This document shows positions 44,532 through 52,842 of a DNA stretch of 64,000 nucleotides, piece by piece. The notes beneath the pieces were generated by a model. That model was not told where the DNA came from and did no database searches. It saw only the letters and a program-made list of their open reading frames with translations. The position numbers and the translations under genes were made by a program. The stretch comes from Janthinobacterium fluminis (GTDB lineage Bacteria > Pseudomonadota > Gammaproteobacteria > Burkholderiales > Burkholderiaceae_D): positions 62,001-126,000 of the forward strand of contig NZ_JAQQXR010000004.1 of assembly GCF_028595325.1 (NCBI RefSeq). The letters are read 5' to 3'. Each line of letters opens with the position of its first letter. Position 1 is the first letter of the stretch.

Positions 44532-45215
44532 ATGCTTAAACTTGTAGGCGTCAGCAAAGTCCATCTGGCCGGCGAAGTCCAGACCACCGCCCTCGACCGC
44601 GTCGACCTGGAAATCGATGCCGGCGAGTATGTCGCCATCACCGGCCCTTCCGGCTGCGGCAAGTCGACGCTGCTCAGCCTGCTCGGCCTGCTCGACGTGC
44701 CCAACAGCGGCGAGTATTGGTTCGAGGGCCAGAATGTCGCCGGCTGGAGCGAGGCCAAACTGAACCAGTTGCGCCGCGGCCGCATCGGCTTCATTTTCCA
44801 GAGCTTTAATTTGATCGAGGAATTGTCGGTGTTCGAGAACGTCGAACTGGCCCTGGAATATACGGGCACGCCGGCCAAGGAGCGGCGCGAGCGCGTCGCC
44901 GCCATGCTCGAACGCCTCGGCATCGCCCACCGCGCCAAGCACCGGCCCTCGCAGTTGTCGGGCGGCCAGCAGCAGCGCGTGGCGATCGCCCGCGCCCTCG
45001 TCGCCGGCCCCGCCATGCTGCTGGCCGACGAACCGACCGGCAACCTCGACACGGCCCACGGCGACGAGGTGATGCGCCTGCTGCGCACCATCAACGCCGA
45101 AGGCACCACCGTCGTCATGGTGACGCACTCGCCGGCCCACGCGGCGCAGGCTTCGCGCACGCTGCATTTGCTGGACGGGCGCATCGTCGTCGACGCGCTG
45201 CAGGCGGCCGCCTAG
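44532..45215 (+). CDS. LolD/MacB-type ABC ATP-binding protein without a partner
   Basis: 227 residues. Walker A GPSGCGKST, signature LSGGQQQRV, Walker B MLLADEPTGNLD and the MacB/LolD-style FQSFNLIEELSVFENVELAL. No permease gene is adjacent: upstream is fadD, downstream a convergent MarR gene. It may serve a permease encoded elsewhere. AGGGG precedes the ATG. Confidence 0.88.
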   Translation: MLKLVGVSKVHLAGEVQTTALDRVDLEIDAGEYVAITGPSGCGKSTLLSLLGLLDVPNSGEYWFEGQNVAGWSEAKLNQLRRGRIGFIFQSFNLIEELSVFENVELALEYTGTPAKERRERVAAMLERLGIAHRAKHRPSQLSGGQQQRVAIARALVAGPAMLLADEPTGNLDTAHGDEVMRLLRTINAEGTTVVMVTHSPAHAAQASRTLHLLDGRIVVDALQAAA

Positions 45216-45241
45216 GCCCTATCTTTCGCGGCTTGGCCGCC

Positions 45242-45715
45242 TCAGGATGGGGCGGCGGCGAGGCTGGCGCTCACTTGTTGCAGCAGGGCCGTCAGTTGCG
45301 CGCGCTGCGCCGCGTCGAGGCCGCGCACGGCTTTGGCGTTGAGCAACTTCGCCTGCTGTTGCAGCGTTTCCTGCACGGCCGCGCCGGCCGCCGTCAGCCG
45401 CAGCCGCGTGTTGCGCCTGTCCGTTTCGTCGGCCTCCCCTTCCAGCATGCCGCGCTCGCGCAAGCCTTTGATGAGGCGCGCCAGTTGCGCCTTGTCGCGT
45501 CCGCTGTGGCGCGCCAGGTCGCTCTGCGTCGCCCCCGGACAGCGGCCGAAATAACCCATCACCTTGCTCTCCATGTGGGTCACGTCGTGCGGGCCGTCGC
45601 GCAGCACCTGGAATTGTTGCGCGCGGTACTGGTGCATCACGGCGTGGATCAAGTCCAGCACGCCGTCTTCCGGCGCGCCGCCGGAATGGTTGACATTGTC
45701 ATTTTTTTCGCGCAT
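45242..45715 (-). CDS. MarR-family transcriptional regulator
   Basis: 157 residues from the ATG at 45715. Winged helix at about 50-110 (VTHMESKVMGYFGRCPGATQSDLARHSGRDKAQLARLIKGLRERGML, then EADETDRRNTRLRLTAAG), the usual MarR pattern. A TTG at 45733 would add six residues. It is divergent from a siderophore-interacting protein gene only 38 bp away, so it probably controls that gene and itself through the repeats at 45691 and 45722. Confidence 0.88.
   Translation of the reverse strand: MREKNDNVNHSGGAPEDGVLDLIHAVMHQYRAQQFQVLRDGPHDVTHMESKVMGYFGRCPGATQSDLARHSGRDKAQLARLIKGLRERGMLEGEADETDRRNTRLRLTAAGAAVQETLQQQAKLLNAKAVRGLDAAQRAQLTALLQQVSASLAAAPS
45691..45701. promoter_or_regulatory. Operator-like palindrome 1 (inside the MarR start)
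   Basis: TGACA-T-TGTCA, perfect 5-bp arms, within the first codons of the MarR gene. A near copy (TGATATTGTCA) lies 31 bp further at 45722-45732. Confidence 0.5.
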
Positions 45716-45721
45716 GATAGG

Positions 45722-45732
45722 TGATATTGTCA
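45722..45732. promoter_or_regulatory. Operator-like palindrome 2 (divergent region)
   Basis: TGATA-T-TGTCA, one mismatch between arms, 31 bp (three helical turns) from palindrome 1. Lies between the MarR and siderophore-interacting protein genes. Additional TGTCA half-site at about 45744. Confidence 0.5.
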
Positions 45733-45753
45733 ACCAATTGAAAGTGTCAACGT

Positions 45754-46494
45754 ATGAGTATAGACCTTGCCCAGGGGCGCGTCCAACGGCTGCGCCAGGA
45801 AGTCGTCCACCGCGAGCTGCAGGTGCTGCGCGTGGAGTCGCCGAGCCCGCATATGCGCGCCGTCACCTTCGCCGGCGCCGAGCTGGCCGGCTTCCACAGC
45901 CCGTCGTTCGACGACCATGTGAAGTTCATTTTTGGCGCGGACGCGGCCGGCGCGCCGCTGCGCCGCGATTACACGCCGCGCCGCCACGACGCGGCCGCCG
46001 GCGAGCTGACGCTGGAGTTCGCGCTGCACGGCGACGGCCCCGGCGCCGCCTGGGCCGCGCAGGCGGCGCCGGGCCAGAACGCCGTCGTCGCCGGCCCGCG
46101 CGGCTCCTTCGTCATTCCCCTCGATTACGACTGGCATGTGCTGGCCGGCGACGCGACGGCGCTGCCCGCCATCGCCCGCCGCCTTGAGGAGTTGCCGGCC
46201 GGCGCGCGCGTGTCGGTGCTGTTGCAGCTGGATGCGGCGGAGCGCCGCCCGCTGGCCAGCGCCGCCGCCGTCGCGCTGCAGTGGCTCGATGACGAGGCGC
46301 AGTTGCTGGCCGCCGCGCGCGCGCTGGCGCTGCCGCCCGGCGACGGTTATGTGTGGTGCGCCGGCGAGGCCGGCGCCGTGGCGGCGCTGCGCCGCATCTT
46401 CGTCGAGGAGAAGGGGCTGGACCGCAAGGCGATCCGCGCCGCCGCGTATTGGAAGCGCGGCGCCGTCGGCCATCACGAAAATCTGGACGGTTGA
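45754..46494 (+). CDS. Siderophore-interacting protein (ViuB-type flavin reductase)
   Basis: 246 residues. FAD-binding RRDYTPRR motif near 68-75, NAD(P)-binding half with GDATALPAIARRLEELPAG and YVWCAGEAGAVAALRRIF, and C-terminal AAYWKRGAVGHHENLD, all typical of the SIP family. Reduces ferric siderophores in the cytoplasm to release iron. Divergent from a MarR-type regulator, so iron or stress control by MarR is likely. Confidence 0.92.
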   Translation: MSIDLAQGRVQRLRQEVVHRELQVLRVESPSPHMRAVTFAGAELAGFHSPSFDDHVKFIFGADAAGAPLRRDYTPRRHDAAAGELTLEFALHGDGPGAAWAAQAAPGQNAVVAGPRGSFVIPLDYDWHVLAGDATALPAIARRLEELPAGARVSVLLQLDAAERRPLASAAAVALQWLDDEAQLLAAARALALPPGDGYVWCAGEAGAVAALRRIFVEEKGLDRKAIRAAAYWKRGAVGHHENLDG

Positions 46495-46498
46495 CGCC

Positions 46499-46906
46499 TC
46501 AGCCGGCGCGGCGCCACTCGCAGCCGCGCTCGCCGCTCGCCTCGAGATCTTCCAGGAAGGTGGTGGTTTTGCCTTTCGCGCCGGTGTAGCTGAATGCGTA
46601 GACGCGCGCGCCCTGGGTCAGCATGGTGTAGCTGCCGCCGCCGGCCGTGGTTTCGCGCCACGTCGTTTCGAAGGACCACGGCCGGTCCGGCTCCGCGTCG
46701 ATCGTGGTGCTGCTCAGGCGTTTGACGGGGATGGCGGCGCTGCCGCGCTCATAGCGCACCTGGCCCAGCAGCTTTTTGCCTTCGGGGAAGGTGAATTGCA
46801 GGCGGATCGGAGGCCTCGCGTCGCTGCTGATGAGGCAGCGGACTTCGGCGGCGTGGGCGGCGCTGCCCAGCGTTGCCGCCAGCAGCAGGCTTAGGGTGGG
46901 TTGCAT
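46499..46906 (-). CDS. Small secreted protein, function unknown
   Basis: 135 residues with signal peptide (LSLLLAATLGSAAHA). Mature part beta-rich with two cysteines (VRCLISSD at the start, GCEWRR at the end) that could form a disulfide. No family recognised. Convergent with the siderophore-interacting protein gene, 4 bp apart. Confidence 0.7.
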   Translation of the reverse strand: MQPTLSLLLAATLGSAAHAAEVRCLISSDARPPIRLQFTFPEGKKLLGQVRYERGSAAIPVKRLSSTTIDAEPDRPWSFETTWRETTAGGGSYTMLTQGARVYAFSYTGAKGKTTTFLEDLEASGERGCEWRRAG

Positions 46907-46947
46907 CGGTGGCGCTCATTGGTGGGTGGATGCGGGGGCGCACAGCA

Positions 46948-46984
46948 GGGGTCCGACCCCAAACTGCCGGGGTCGGCCCCCCGG
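46948..46984. repeat. GGGGTC palindromes
   Basis: GGGGTC-C-GACCCC (46948-46960) and CCGGGG-TCGG-CCCCCCGG (46967-46984) lie side by side in the 123-bp gap upstream of the small secreted protein and downstream of the ATPase gene. They look like REP-like or terminator hairpins; no T-run. Confidence 0.6.
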
Positions 46985-47029
46985 GAGGGCCGAGGGGAAT
47001 GATAGCAGCCCCGCCGCCCTCCCCCGCCG

Positions 47030-48142
47030 TCAGGCGATGCGCGCGCCGCTGCCCGGGTCGAACAGCGCCGCCTTCGACAGGTTGAACGACAGCGTCATCG
47101 TTTGCCCCGGCTGCACGGCTTCGCGCGGGTGCGCCCGGCAGGTGACGGAGGCGCCGTTCAGTTTCGTCGTCAGCAGGGTGTCCGGTCCCGTCGGTTCGAC
47201 CAGGTCGACCAGGCAGGACAGCGCCTGGCCGGCGTCGCCGTGGGCGCTGCTCAGGTCGGTGATCTGCTCGGGGCGGATGCCCAGCGTGACGTCGCGCCCC
47301 GCGTAGGGCCGCAGCGCCGCCGCGTCGAACGGCAGCTGCAGGCGCATCGTCTGGCCGGCGTTTTCGATCGGCACGAAAACCTCGCCGGCCGCGTCGATGG
47401 CCGGCCGGCAGGTGATGAAGTTCATCGACGGCGAGCCGATGAAGCCGGCCACGAACAGGTTCGCCGGGTTGTCGTAAATTTCCTGCGGCGTGCCCAGTTG
47501 CTGGACCACGCCGTCCTTCATGACGGCGATCAGGTCGCCCATCGTCATCGCTTCGATCTGGTCGTGCGTCACGTAGACGATGGTCGAATGCAGGCGCTGG
47601 TGCATCAGCTTGATTTCGGCGCGCATTTCAACGCGCAGCTTCGCGTCCAGGTTCGACAGCGGTTCGTCGAACAGGAACAGGGCCGGCTTGCGCGAGATGG
47701 CCCGGCCCATCGCCACGCGCTGGCGCTGCCCGCCCGACAACTGGGCCGGGCGACGGTCCAGCAGGTGGGTGATTTGCAGCGTCTCGGCGACGCGGGCGAC
47801 GATTTCCTCCTGTTCGTGCTTGGGCACCTTCTTGACGCCCAGGCCGAAGGCGATGTTTTCGCGCACCGTCATCGACGGGTACAGGGCGTAGGACTGGAAC
47901 ACCATGGCGATGTCGCGGTCCTTCGGCGGCAGCGCGTTGACGACCTTGCCGTCGATGAGGATTTCGCCCGAGGTGACGCTTTCCAGGCCGGCGATCATGT
48001 TCAGCAGCGTCGACTTGCCGGAGCCGGAGCCGCCCACGAGGATCAGGAACTGGCCGTCCTTGATGTCGATGTCGATGCCCTTCAAGACTTCGACGCCGTT
48101 GCTGTAGACCTTGCGGATGTTGCGTATGGATAAACTGGACAT
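47030..48142 (-). CDS. Sugar ABC transporter 2, ATP-binding protein (UgpC/MalK-like)
   Basis: 370 residues. Walker A GGSGSGKST, signature LSGGQRQRV, Walker B LFLFDEPLSNLDAKLR, and the C-terminal regulatory domain (VTLGIRPEQITDLSS). Follows the two permease genes of system 2. The start at 48142 gives the normal N-terminus SSLSIRNIRKVY. Confidence 0.94.
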   Translation of the reverse strand: MSSLSIRNIRKVYSNGVEVLKGIDIDIKDGQFLILVGGSGSGKSTLLNMIAGLESVTSGEILIDGKVVNALPPKDRDIAMVFQSYALYPSMTVRENIAFGLGVKKVPKHEQEEIVARVAETLQITHLLDRRPAQLSGGQRQRVAMGRAISRKPALFLFDEPLSNLDAKLRVEMRAEIKLMHQRLHSTIVYVTHDQIEAMTMGDLIAVMKDGVVQQLGTPQEIYDNPANLFVAGFIGSPSMNFITCRPAIDAAGEVFVPIENAGQTMRLQLPFDAAALRPYAGRDVTLGIRPEQITDLSSAHGDAGQALSCLVDLVEPTGPDTLLTTKLNGASVTCRAHPREAVQPGQTMTLSFNLSKAALFDPGSGARIA

Positions 48143-48150
48143 AGTGTTCC

Positions 48151-49017
48151 TTAACCTTTGACTGCGCCGGCCGTCAGGCCGCGCACGAAATAGCGACCGG
48201 CGACGAGGTAGACCAGCAGCGTCGGCAGCGCCGCGATGATCGCCGCCGCCATGTTGACGTTGTGCTCCTTGACGCCCGTCGAGGTGTTGACGAGGTTGTT
48301 CAAGCCGACGGTGATCGGCTGCGACTCGCCGGCGGCGAAGACGACGCCGAACAGGAAGTCGTTCCAGATCTGCGTGAATTGCCAGATGATGCAGACGACG
48401 AAGATGGGGCCGGAGATCGGCAGCACGATCTTGCGGAAGATCAGGAAGAAGCCGGCGCCGTCGATGCGCGCGGCCTTGATCAGCTCTTCCGGCACGCCGA
48501 CGTAGTAGTTGCGGAAGAACAGGGTCGTGAAGGCCGTGCCGTAGACGACGTGGACGAAGACCAGGCCCGTCGTCGTGTTGGCCAGGCCGAATTCGCCGAG
48601 CAGCCGCGCCATCGGCAGGATCACCACCTGGAAGGGGATGAAGCAACCCACCAGCAGCGCGGCGAACAGGGCCTCGCTGCCGCGGAAGCGCCAATGCGCG
48701 AACACATAGCCGTTGAAGGCGCCGACGAAAGTGGAGATCAGCACGGCCGGAATGACCATCTTCAGCGAGTTCCAGAAGAACGGCTGCATGCCGTCGCAGG
48801 TGACGCCGGTGCAGGCCGAGGACCAGGCCTTGGCCCAGGATTCCGTCTGCCACACGGCCGGCAGCGCCAGCAGGTTGCCGGTGCGGATGTCGTCGAGCGA
48901 CTTGAACGAGGTCGACAGCATCACGTACAGGGGCGCGATGTAGTACAGCGCGAACAGGACCAGCAGCAGGTACAGCAGGCCGCGGCCCAGCGTCAGGGAG
49001 GGGGTGCGTGTGCTCAT
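48151..49017 (-). CDS. Sugar ABC transporter 2, permease (MalG-like)
   Basis: 288 residues, six helices. EAA loop IKAARIDGAGFFLIFRKIVLP and C-terminal YFVRGLTAGAVKG. Start overlaps the upstream permease stop by ATGA. Confidence 0.93.
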   Translation of the reverse strand: MSTRTPSLTLGRGLLYLLLVLFALYYIAPLYVMLSTSFKSLDDIRTGNLLALPAVWQTESWAKAWSSACTGVTCDGMQPFFWNSLKMVIPAVLISTFVGAFNGYVFAHWRFRGSEALFAALLVGCFIPFQVVILPMARLLGEFGLANTTTGLVFVHVVYGTAFTTLFFRNYYVGVPEELIKAARIDGAGFFLIFRKIVLPISGPIFVVCIIWQFTQIWNDFLFGVVFAAGESQPITVGLNNLVNTSTGVKEHNVNMAAAIIAALPTLLVYLVAGRYFVRGLTAGAVKG

Positions 49018-49898
49018 CTCATGGCCTTTGCGCTGCGCGCTTCCAGATACATCAGCGGCACCAGCACCGCCACGATGGTGGCCAGCATCATCATCGCCGA
49101 GGCCGAGCCGAGGCCCAGCTGCCCGCGGGTGAACGAAAACTGGTACATAAAGATGGCCGGCACGTCGGAGGCGTTGCCGGGTCCGCCCGCCGTCAGCGCG
49201 ATGACCAGGTCGAAGCTCTTGATGGCGATGTGCGACAGGATCAGCAGCACGCTGAAGAACACCGGGCGCATGGCCGGGATGACGATGCGCCGGTAGATCG
49301 TCGGCAGCGTGGCGCCGTCGACCTGGGCGGCCTTGATGATTTCGTCGTCGATGCCGCGCAGGCCGGCCAAGAACAGCGCCATGACGAAGCCGGACGACTG
49401 CCAGACCCCGGCGATGACGACGGTGTAGATGGCCATGTCGGCGTTGACCAGCCAGTCGAAGGTGAAGCCGCTCCAGCCCCAGTCGTGCATCAGCTTTTCC
49501 AGGCCGAGGCTGGGGTTGAGCATCCACTTCCAGGCCGTGCCGGTGACGATGAAGGACAGCGCCATCGGGTACAGGTAGATGGCGCGCAGGAAGCCCTCGG
49601 CGCGGATTTTCTGGTCCAGCAGGATGGCCATGAACAGGCCGATGGCGATGCTGGCGCCGATGAACAGGGTGCCGAAGATGCCGAGGTTGCTCAGCGAGGT
49701 CCACCAGCGTTCGTTGTCGAACAGCTCGCGATATTGCAGCAGGCCGGCGAACTCGAAGTTCGGCATCAGCCGCGACTCCGTCAGCGACAGGTAGCCGGTC
49801 AGGAAGATGAAACCGTAGACGAACAGCAGGCTGGCGAGCAGCGTGGGGCCGAGCACCAGTTGCGGTATCCAGCGGTCGAACAGATTGCGTAGGGACAT
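49014..49898 (-). CDS. Sugar ABC transporter 2, permease (MalF-like)
   Basis: 294 residues, six helices. EAA loop IKAAQVDGATLPTIYRRIVIP, and FDLVIALTAGGPGNASDV as in glucose/mannose permeases (GtsB-like). Located between the binding protein and MalG-like genes. Confidence 0.93.
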   Translation of the reverse strand: MSLRNLFDRWIPQLVLGPTLLASLLFVYGFIFLTGYLSLTESRLMPNFEFAGLLQYRELFDNERWWTSLSNLGIFGTLFIGASIAIGLFMAILLDQKIRAEGFLRAIYLYPMALSFIVTGTAWKWMLNPSLGLEKLMHDWGWSGFTFDWLVNADMAIYTVVIAGVWQSSGFVMALFLAGLRGIDDEIIKAAQVDGATLPTIYRRIVIPAMRPVFFSVLLILSHIAIKSFDLVIALTAGGPGNASDVPAIFMYQFSFTRGQLGLGSASAMMMLATIVAVLVPLMYLEARSAKAMR

Positions 49899-49971
49899 GG
49901 GACAGCCGTAGGAAAGGGGGAAAGCGGCAGGCGGCGCCGGGGAGACGGCGGCCGCCTGTGGTCCGGCGCGG

Positions 49972-51213
49972 TTACTTCACTTTTGCCGCCTTCGCCAGCG
50001 CCGCGGCGGCGTCCTTCGAGCTCATGTTGGAGTTCATGAACTTGGCGATGACGTCGACGACGGCGCCCTGGGTGGCCGAGGCCAGGGCCATGCCGTGGGC
50101 GAACGAGGGCACCAGGCCGCCGCCCTTGTTGGTGGCGTCCATATCGTCCATCGACTTGATGGCGCAGTCGTCGAACTTGGCGCGCGGCACGCCCGAGCGC
50201 ACCGGGATCGAGCCCTTGTTGAGGTTGAAGATGGCCTGGAACTTCGGATTCATGATGGCGTTCGCCAGCGCGATCTGGCCCTTCTTGGCGGCGGCGTCCT
50301 TCTGCGCGAACATGGCGAAGGAGTCGACGTTGAAGGTGTAGGCCTTGTCGGTGCCGGGGGCGGCCGCGCACAGGTAGTCGCGGCCGGGGATCTTGCCGGC
50401 GTTGGAGAACTCGCCCTTGGCCCAGTCGCCCATGAACTGGAAGCCGGCCTTGCCGTTGATGACCATGGCCGTGGCCAGGTTCCAGTCGCGCCCGGCGGCG
50501 TCCTTGTCGATATAGCCCTTGACGCGGGCCAGCGTGTCGAAGACCTTGATCATGGTCGGGCCCGTCAACTCCTTCTGGTCCAGCTGCAGGATGGCCTTCT
50601 TGTAGAACTCGGTGCCGCCGACGCCCAGCGCGACCGATTCGAAGACGGTGGCGTCCTGCCAAGGCTGGCCGCCGTGGGCGATGGCGATGGCGCCGGATTT
50701 CTTGATCTTGTCGGCCGCCTCGAAGAAGGCGTCCCAGGTGGCCGGCACGCCGTTGACGCCGGCTTTTTTGAGCACCTCGGGATTGGCCCACACCCAGTTG
50801 ACGCGGTGCACGTTGACGGGCGCGGCGACATAGTGGCCCTTGTATTTCATGATGTCGGCGACGACCTTGGGCAGGGCCGCGTCCCATTTGCCGGCCGCGG
50901 CGGCCTCGTCGATGTTGGCCAGCACGCCCTCCTTGCCCCACTCCTGGATGGACGGCCCCTTGATCTGCGCCGCCGTCGGCGGCTTGCCGGAGATGACGCG
51001 GGTCTTCAGCGCCGTCGCGGCGTTCTCGCCGGCGCCGCCGGCCACGGCGAAGTCCTTCCAGCCGAAGCCGTCCTCCTTGACGATCTGCTGCAACTGGCCG
51101 ACCGACTTGGCCTCGCTGCCCGAGGTCCAGTAGTGCAGCACTTCGACGTCGGTGGCGTGGGCGTGGGCGGCGCAGGCGAGCGCCGTCAGCATGACGAGGT
51201 GTTTCAGTTTCAT
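49972..51213 (-). CDS. Sugar ABC transporter 2, substrate-binding protein (GtsA-like)
   Basis: 413 residues with signal peptide (LVMLTALACAAHAHA). Resembles glucose/mannose-binding proteins: VEVLHYWTSGSEAKSVGQL, QFMGDWAKGEFSNAG, YTFNVDSFAMFAQ. Related to the lone binding protein at 35047-36366. Beside glucokinase and an AGE epimerase, so glucose or mannose is a likely ligand. Confidence 0.93.
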   Translation of the reverse strand: MKLKHLVMLTALACAAHAHATDVEVLHYWTSGSEAKSVGQLQQIVKEDGFGWKDFAVAGGAGENAATALKTRVISGKPPTAAQIKGPSIQEWGKEGVLANIDEAAAAGKWDAALPKVVADIMKYKGHYVAAPVNVHRVNWVWANPEVLKKAGVNGVPATWDAFFEAADKIKKSGAIAIAHGGQPWQDATVFESVALGVGGTEFYKKAILQLDQKELTGPTMIKVFDTLARVKGYIDKDAAGRDWNLATAMVINGKAGFQFMGDWAKGEFSNAGKIPGRDYLCAAAPGTDKAYTFNVDSFAMFAQKDAAAKKGQIALANAIMNPKFQAIFNLNKGSIPVRSGVPRAKFDDCAIKSMDDMDATNKGGGLVPSFAHGMALASATQGAVVDVIAKFMNSNMSSKDAAAALAKAAKVK

Positions 51214-51272
51214 CTCCAGTTTCCTTATTATGGTCGAGCGGGTGGGGGAAGTGCCCCGGCGGGCGATAGACA

Positions 51273-51287
51273 GATATGTATCATATC
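51273..51287. promoter_or_regulatory. Palindrome upstream of the system 2 binding-protein gene
   Basis: GATATG-TAT-CATATC, perfect 6-bp arms, 60-74 bp upstream of the start at 51213. Fits an operator or the -10 area of the promoter; regulator unknown. Confidence 0.5.
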
Positions 51288-51318
51288 GGCGCCGGTTGTG
51301 GTGCGTGAAACGGTATCT

Positions 51319-52575
51319 TTAGAACCAGGTTTCCACTTGGAAACCATACGAGACGCCGCTGGTATTGTTGTTGTAGACGGGGCCGGAGTTGTTGGCCGCG
51401 TTGACGGAGGCCGTCGCCGCGTCGTTCCACTTGCCGTAGGTGACGAAGGCGCGCAGCTCCGGGCGCGACCACAGGCCGGGGCCGGCCGAGATGGTCGGCG
51501 CCAGCGTCAGCTTGGTCAGGCGCTTGGTCGGGCCGGCGCTGTCGGTGACGCGGTCGGTGCCCAGTTCCAGTTGCAGCTTGACGTTCTTCGACAGCGCGTA
51601 GACGGGGCGCACGCCCAGCGTGGTCCAGGTCGAGGAGCCGCCGGCGTTGGACTTGTCCCTTTGCACCAGGGCGACCAATTCCATGCCGAAGTTTTCCGTC
51701 GGCTGCACCCAGATGTCGTCGAAGAGGCGCAGCCGCGTCACGTCCGAGCCGAGCGAGGTGTAGCCGGAGGCGCCGATGCGGCCGTTGCCCACGCCCACGC
51801 CGGTGCCGGGGCCGACGCCGTACTGCAGGCCGACCGTGTTGACGCCGCCGAAGACCTTGGCCTGCTTGTGGAACAGCGACACCTGCCAGCCATTGTGCTT
51901 CTTGCCGCCGGCGTCGTCGCCGCCCTGGGCCGTGATGAGGGACAGGGCCACGTCGACGCTGCCGTCGGCGTTGGCGGGAATGTCCTGGTAAATGAAGTTC
52001 TGCCGCACGGCCGACGGCGTGCCGACGATCTTGCCCGTGTCCTTGTCGCGGGTGTTGGTGTCGTTGTCCTTGAAGAAGGCGTAGCCGAACTTGCCGGGCC
52101 CCAGCTTGACCTGGTCGACGCCGGCGCCCGTGCCGTTGAAGTTAATGTACTGCAAGTCCAGCATGTGGATGTCGGGGCGGAAGTAGTAACGCTTGCCGAT
52201 CCAGGCCGTGCCGCCGTTGAGGAAGTCCAGGCCCTTGGCCTCGACGAAGGCCTTGGCGATGCCCAGCTTGGCGTCGCCGAAGTCCGACTTCGGACTGTAG
52301 ACGTCGGCCCAGATGGTGGCGACGTAGCTGACGCCGTCGGATTTGGCGATTTCCTTCGTGTAGCCGAACTCGGCGTAGGCGTCGCACTCGTTGCCGAGGC
52401 GGTATTTCATCGTGTTGCCGCCCAGGCCGTAGCAGCTTTGCGGCCCCTTCCCGCTGCCGCCGCCGGCGCCGACGCGGAAGTAGCCGTGGAAGCCCTCCTC
52501 GTCGGCCGCGGCGTTGGCGCAGCCCAGCGCCAGGATGATTGCTGCGGGCAATACTTTCAACATCGTGCGATGCAT
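51319..52575 (-). CDS. Maltoporin-type outer-membrane sugar porin 2
   Basis: 418 residues with signal peptide (LPAAIILALGCANAAA). Similar to porin 1 at 41194-42429: GYFRVGAGGGSGKGPQSCYGLGGNTMKYRLGNECDAYAEFGY, WIGKRYYFRPDIHMLDLQY, C-terminal FQVETWF. First gene of the system 2 block on the minus strand, before the binding protein. Confidence 0.93.
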   Translation of the reverse strand: MHRTMLKVLPAAIILALGCANAAADEEGFHGYFRVGAGGGSGKGPQSCYGLGGNTMKYRLGNECDAYAEFGYTKEIAKSDGVSYVATIWADVYSPKSDFGDAKLGIAKAFVEAKGLDFLNGGTAWIGKRYYFRPDIHMLDLQYINFNGTGAGVDQVKLGPGKFGYAFFKDNDTNTRDKDTGKIVGTPSAVRQNFIYQDIPANADGSVDVALSLITAQGGDDAGGKKHNGWQVSLFHKQAKVFGGVNTVGLQYGVGPGTGVGVGNGRIGASGYTSLGSDVTRLRLFDDIWVQPTENFGMELVALVQRDKSNAGGSSTWTTLGVRPVYALSKNVKLQLELGTDRVTDSAGPTKRLTKLTLAPTISAGPGLWSRPELRAFVTYGKWNDAATASVNAANNSGPVYNNNTSGVSYGFQVETWF

Positions 52576-52660
52576 GCTGTGTCTCCTCGTTGTCGTTTTT
52601 TTGTCGTGTAAGAGTCCGGGGGTTGGCTTTTACCGTCCAGAATTATTTCCGGCACAGTGA

Positions 52661-52674
52661 TAGTAACTATACTA
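52661..52674. promoter_or_regulatory. Inverted repeat TAGTA-ACTA-TACTA in the divergent region
   Basis: Lies between porin 2 (start 52575) and the glucokinase-RpiR gene (start 52843). The form recalls RpiR/HexR-type sites but is not an exact match to any consensus known to me. Confidence 0.4.
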
Positions 52675-52686
52675 CGAACAAATATC

Positions 52687-52701
52687 AACATATGATGTTG
52701 T
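52687..52701. promoter_or_regulatory. Inverted repeat CAACAT-ATG-ATGTTG in the divergent region
   Basis: Perfect 6-bp arms with a 3-base spacer, 26 bp (centre to centre) from the repeat at 52661-52674. Candidate operator for a divergent promoter. Confidence 0.45.
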
Positions 52702-52842
52702 AATCCTACGACTTTATGGCCGACAGAATAATGCGGCGCGGCGCGGCGATCCGCATTAGAATTCCGCATGAAAATGGCGCGCCGGCCCGGCCCGCCCCCG
52801 ACAACGAGAGATGGCGCGCCGCGCGCGCCACAGCGAGACGCG

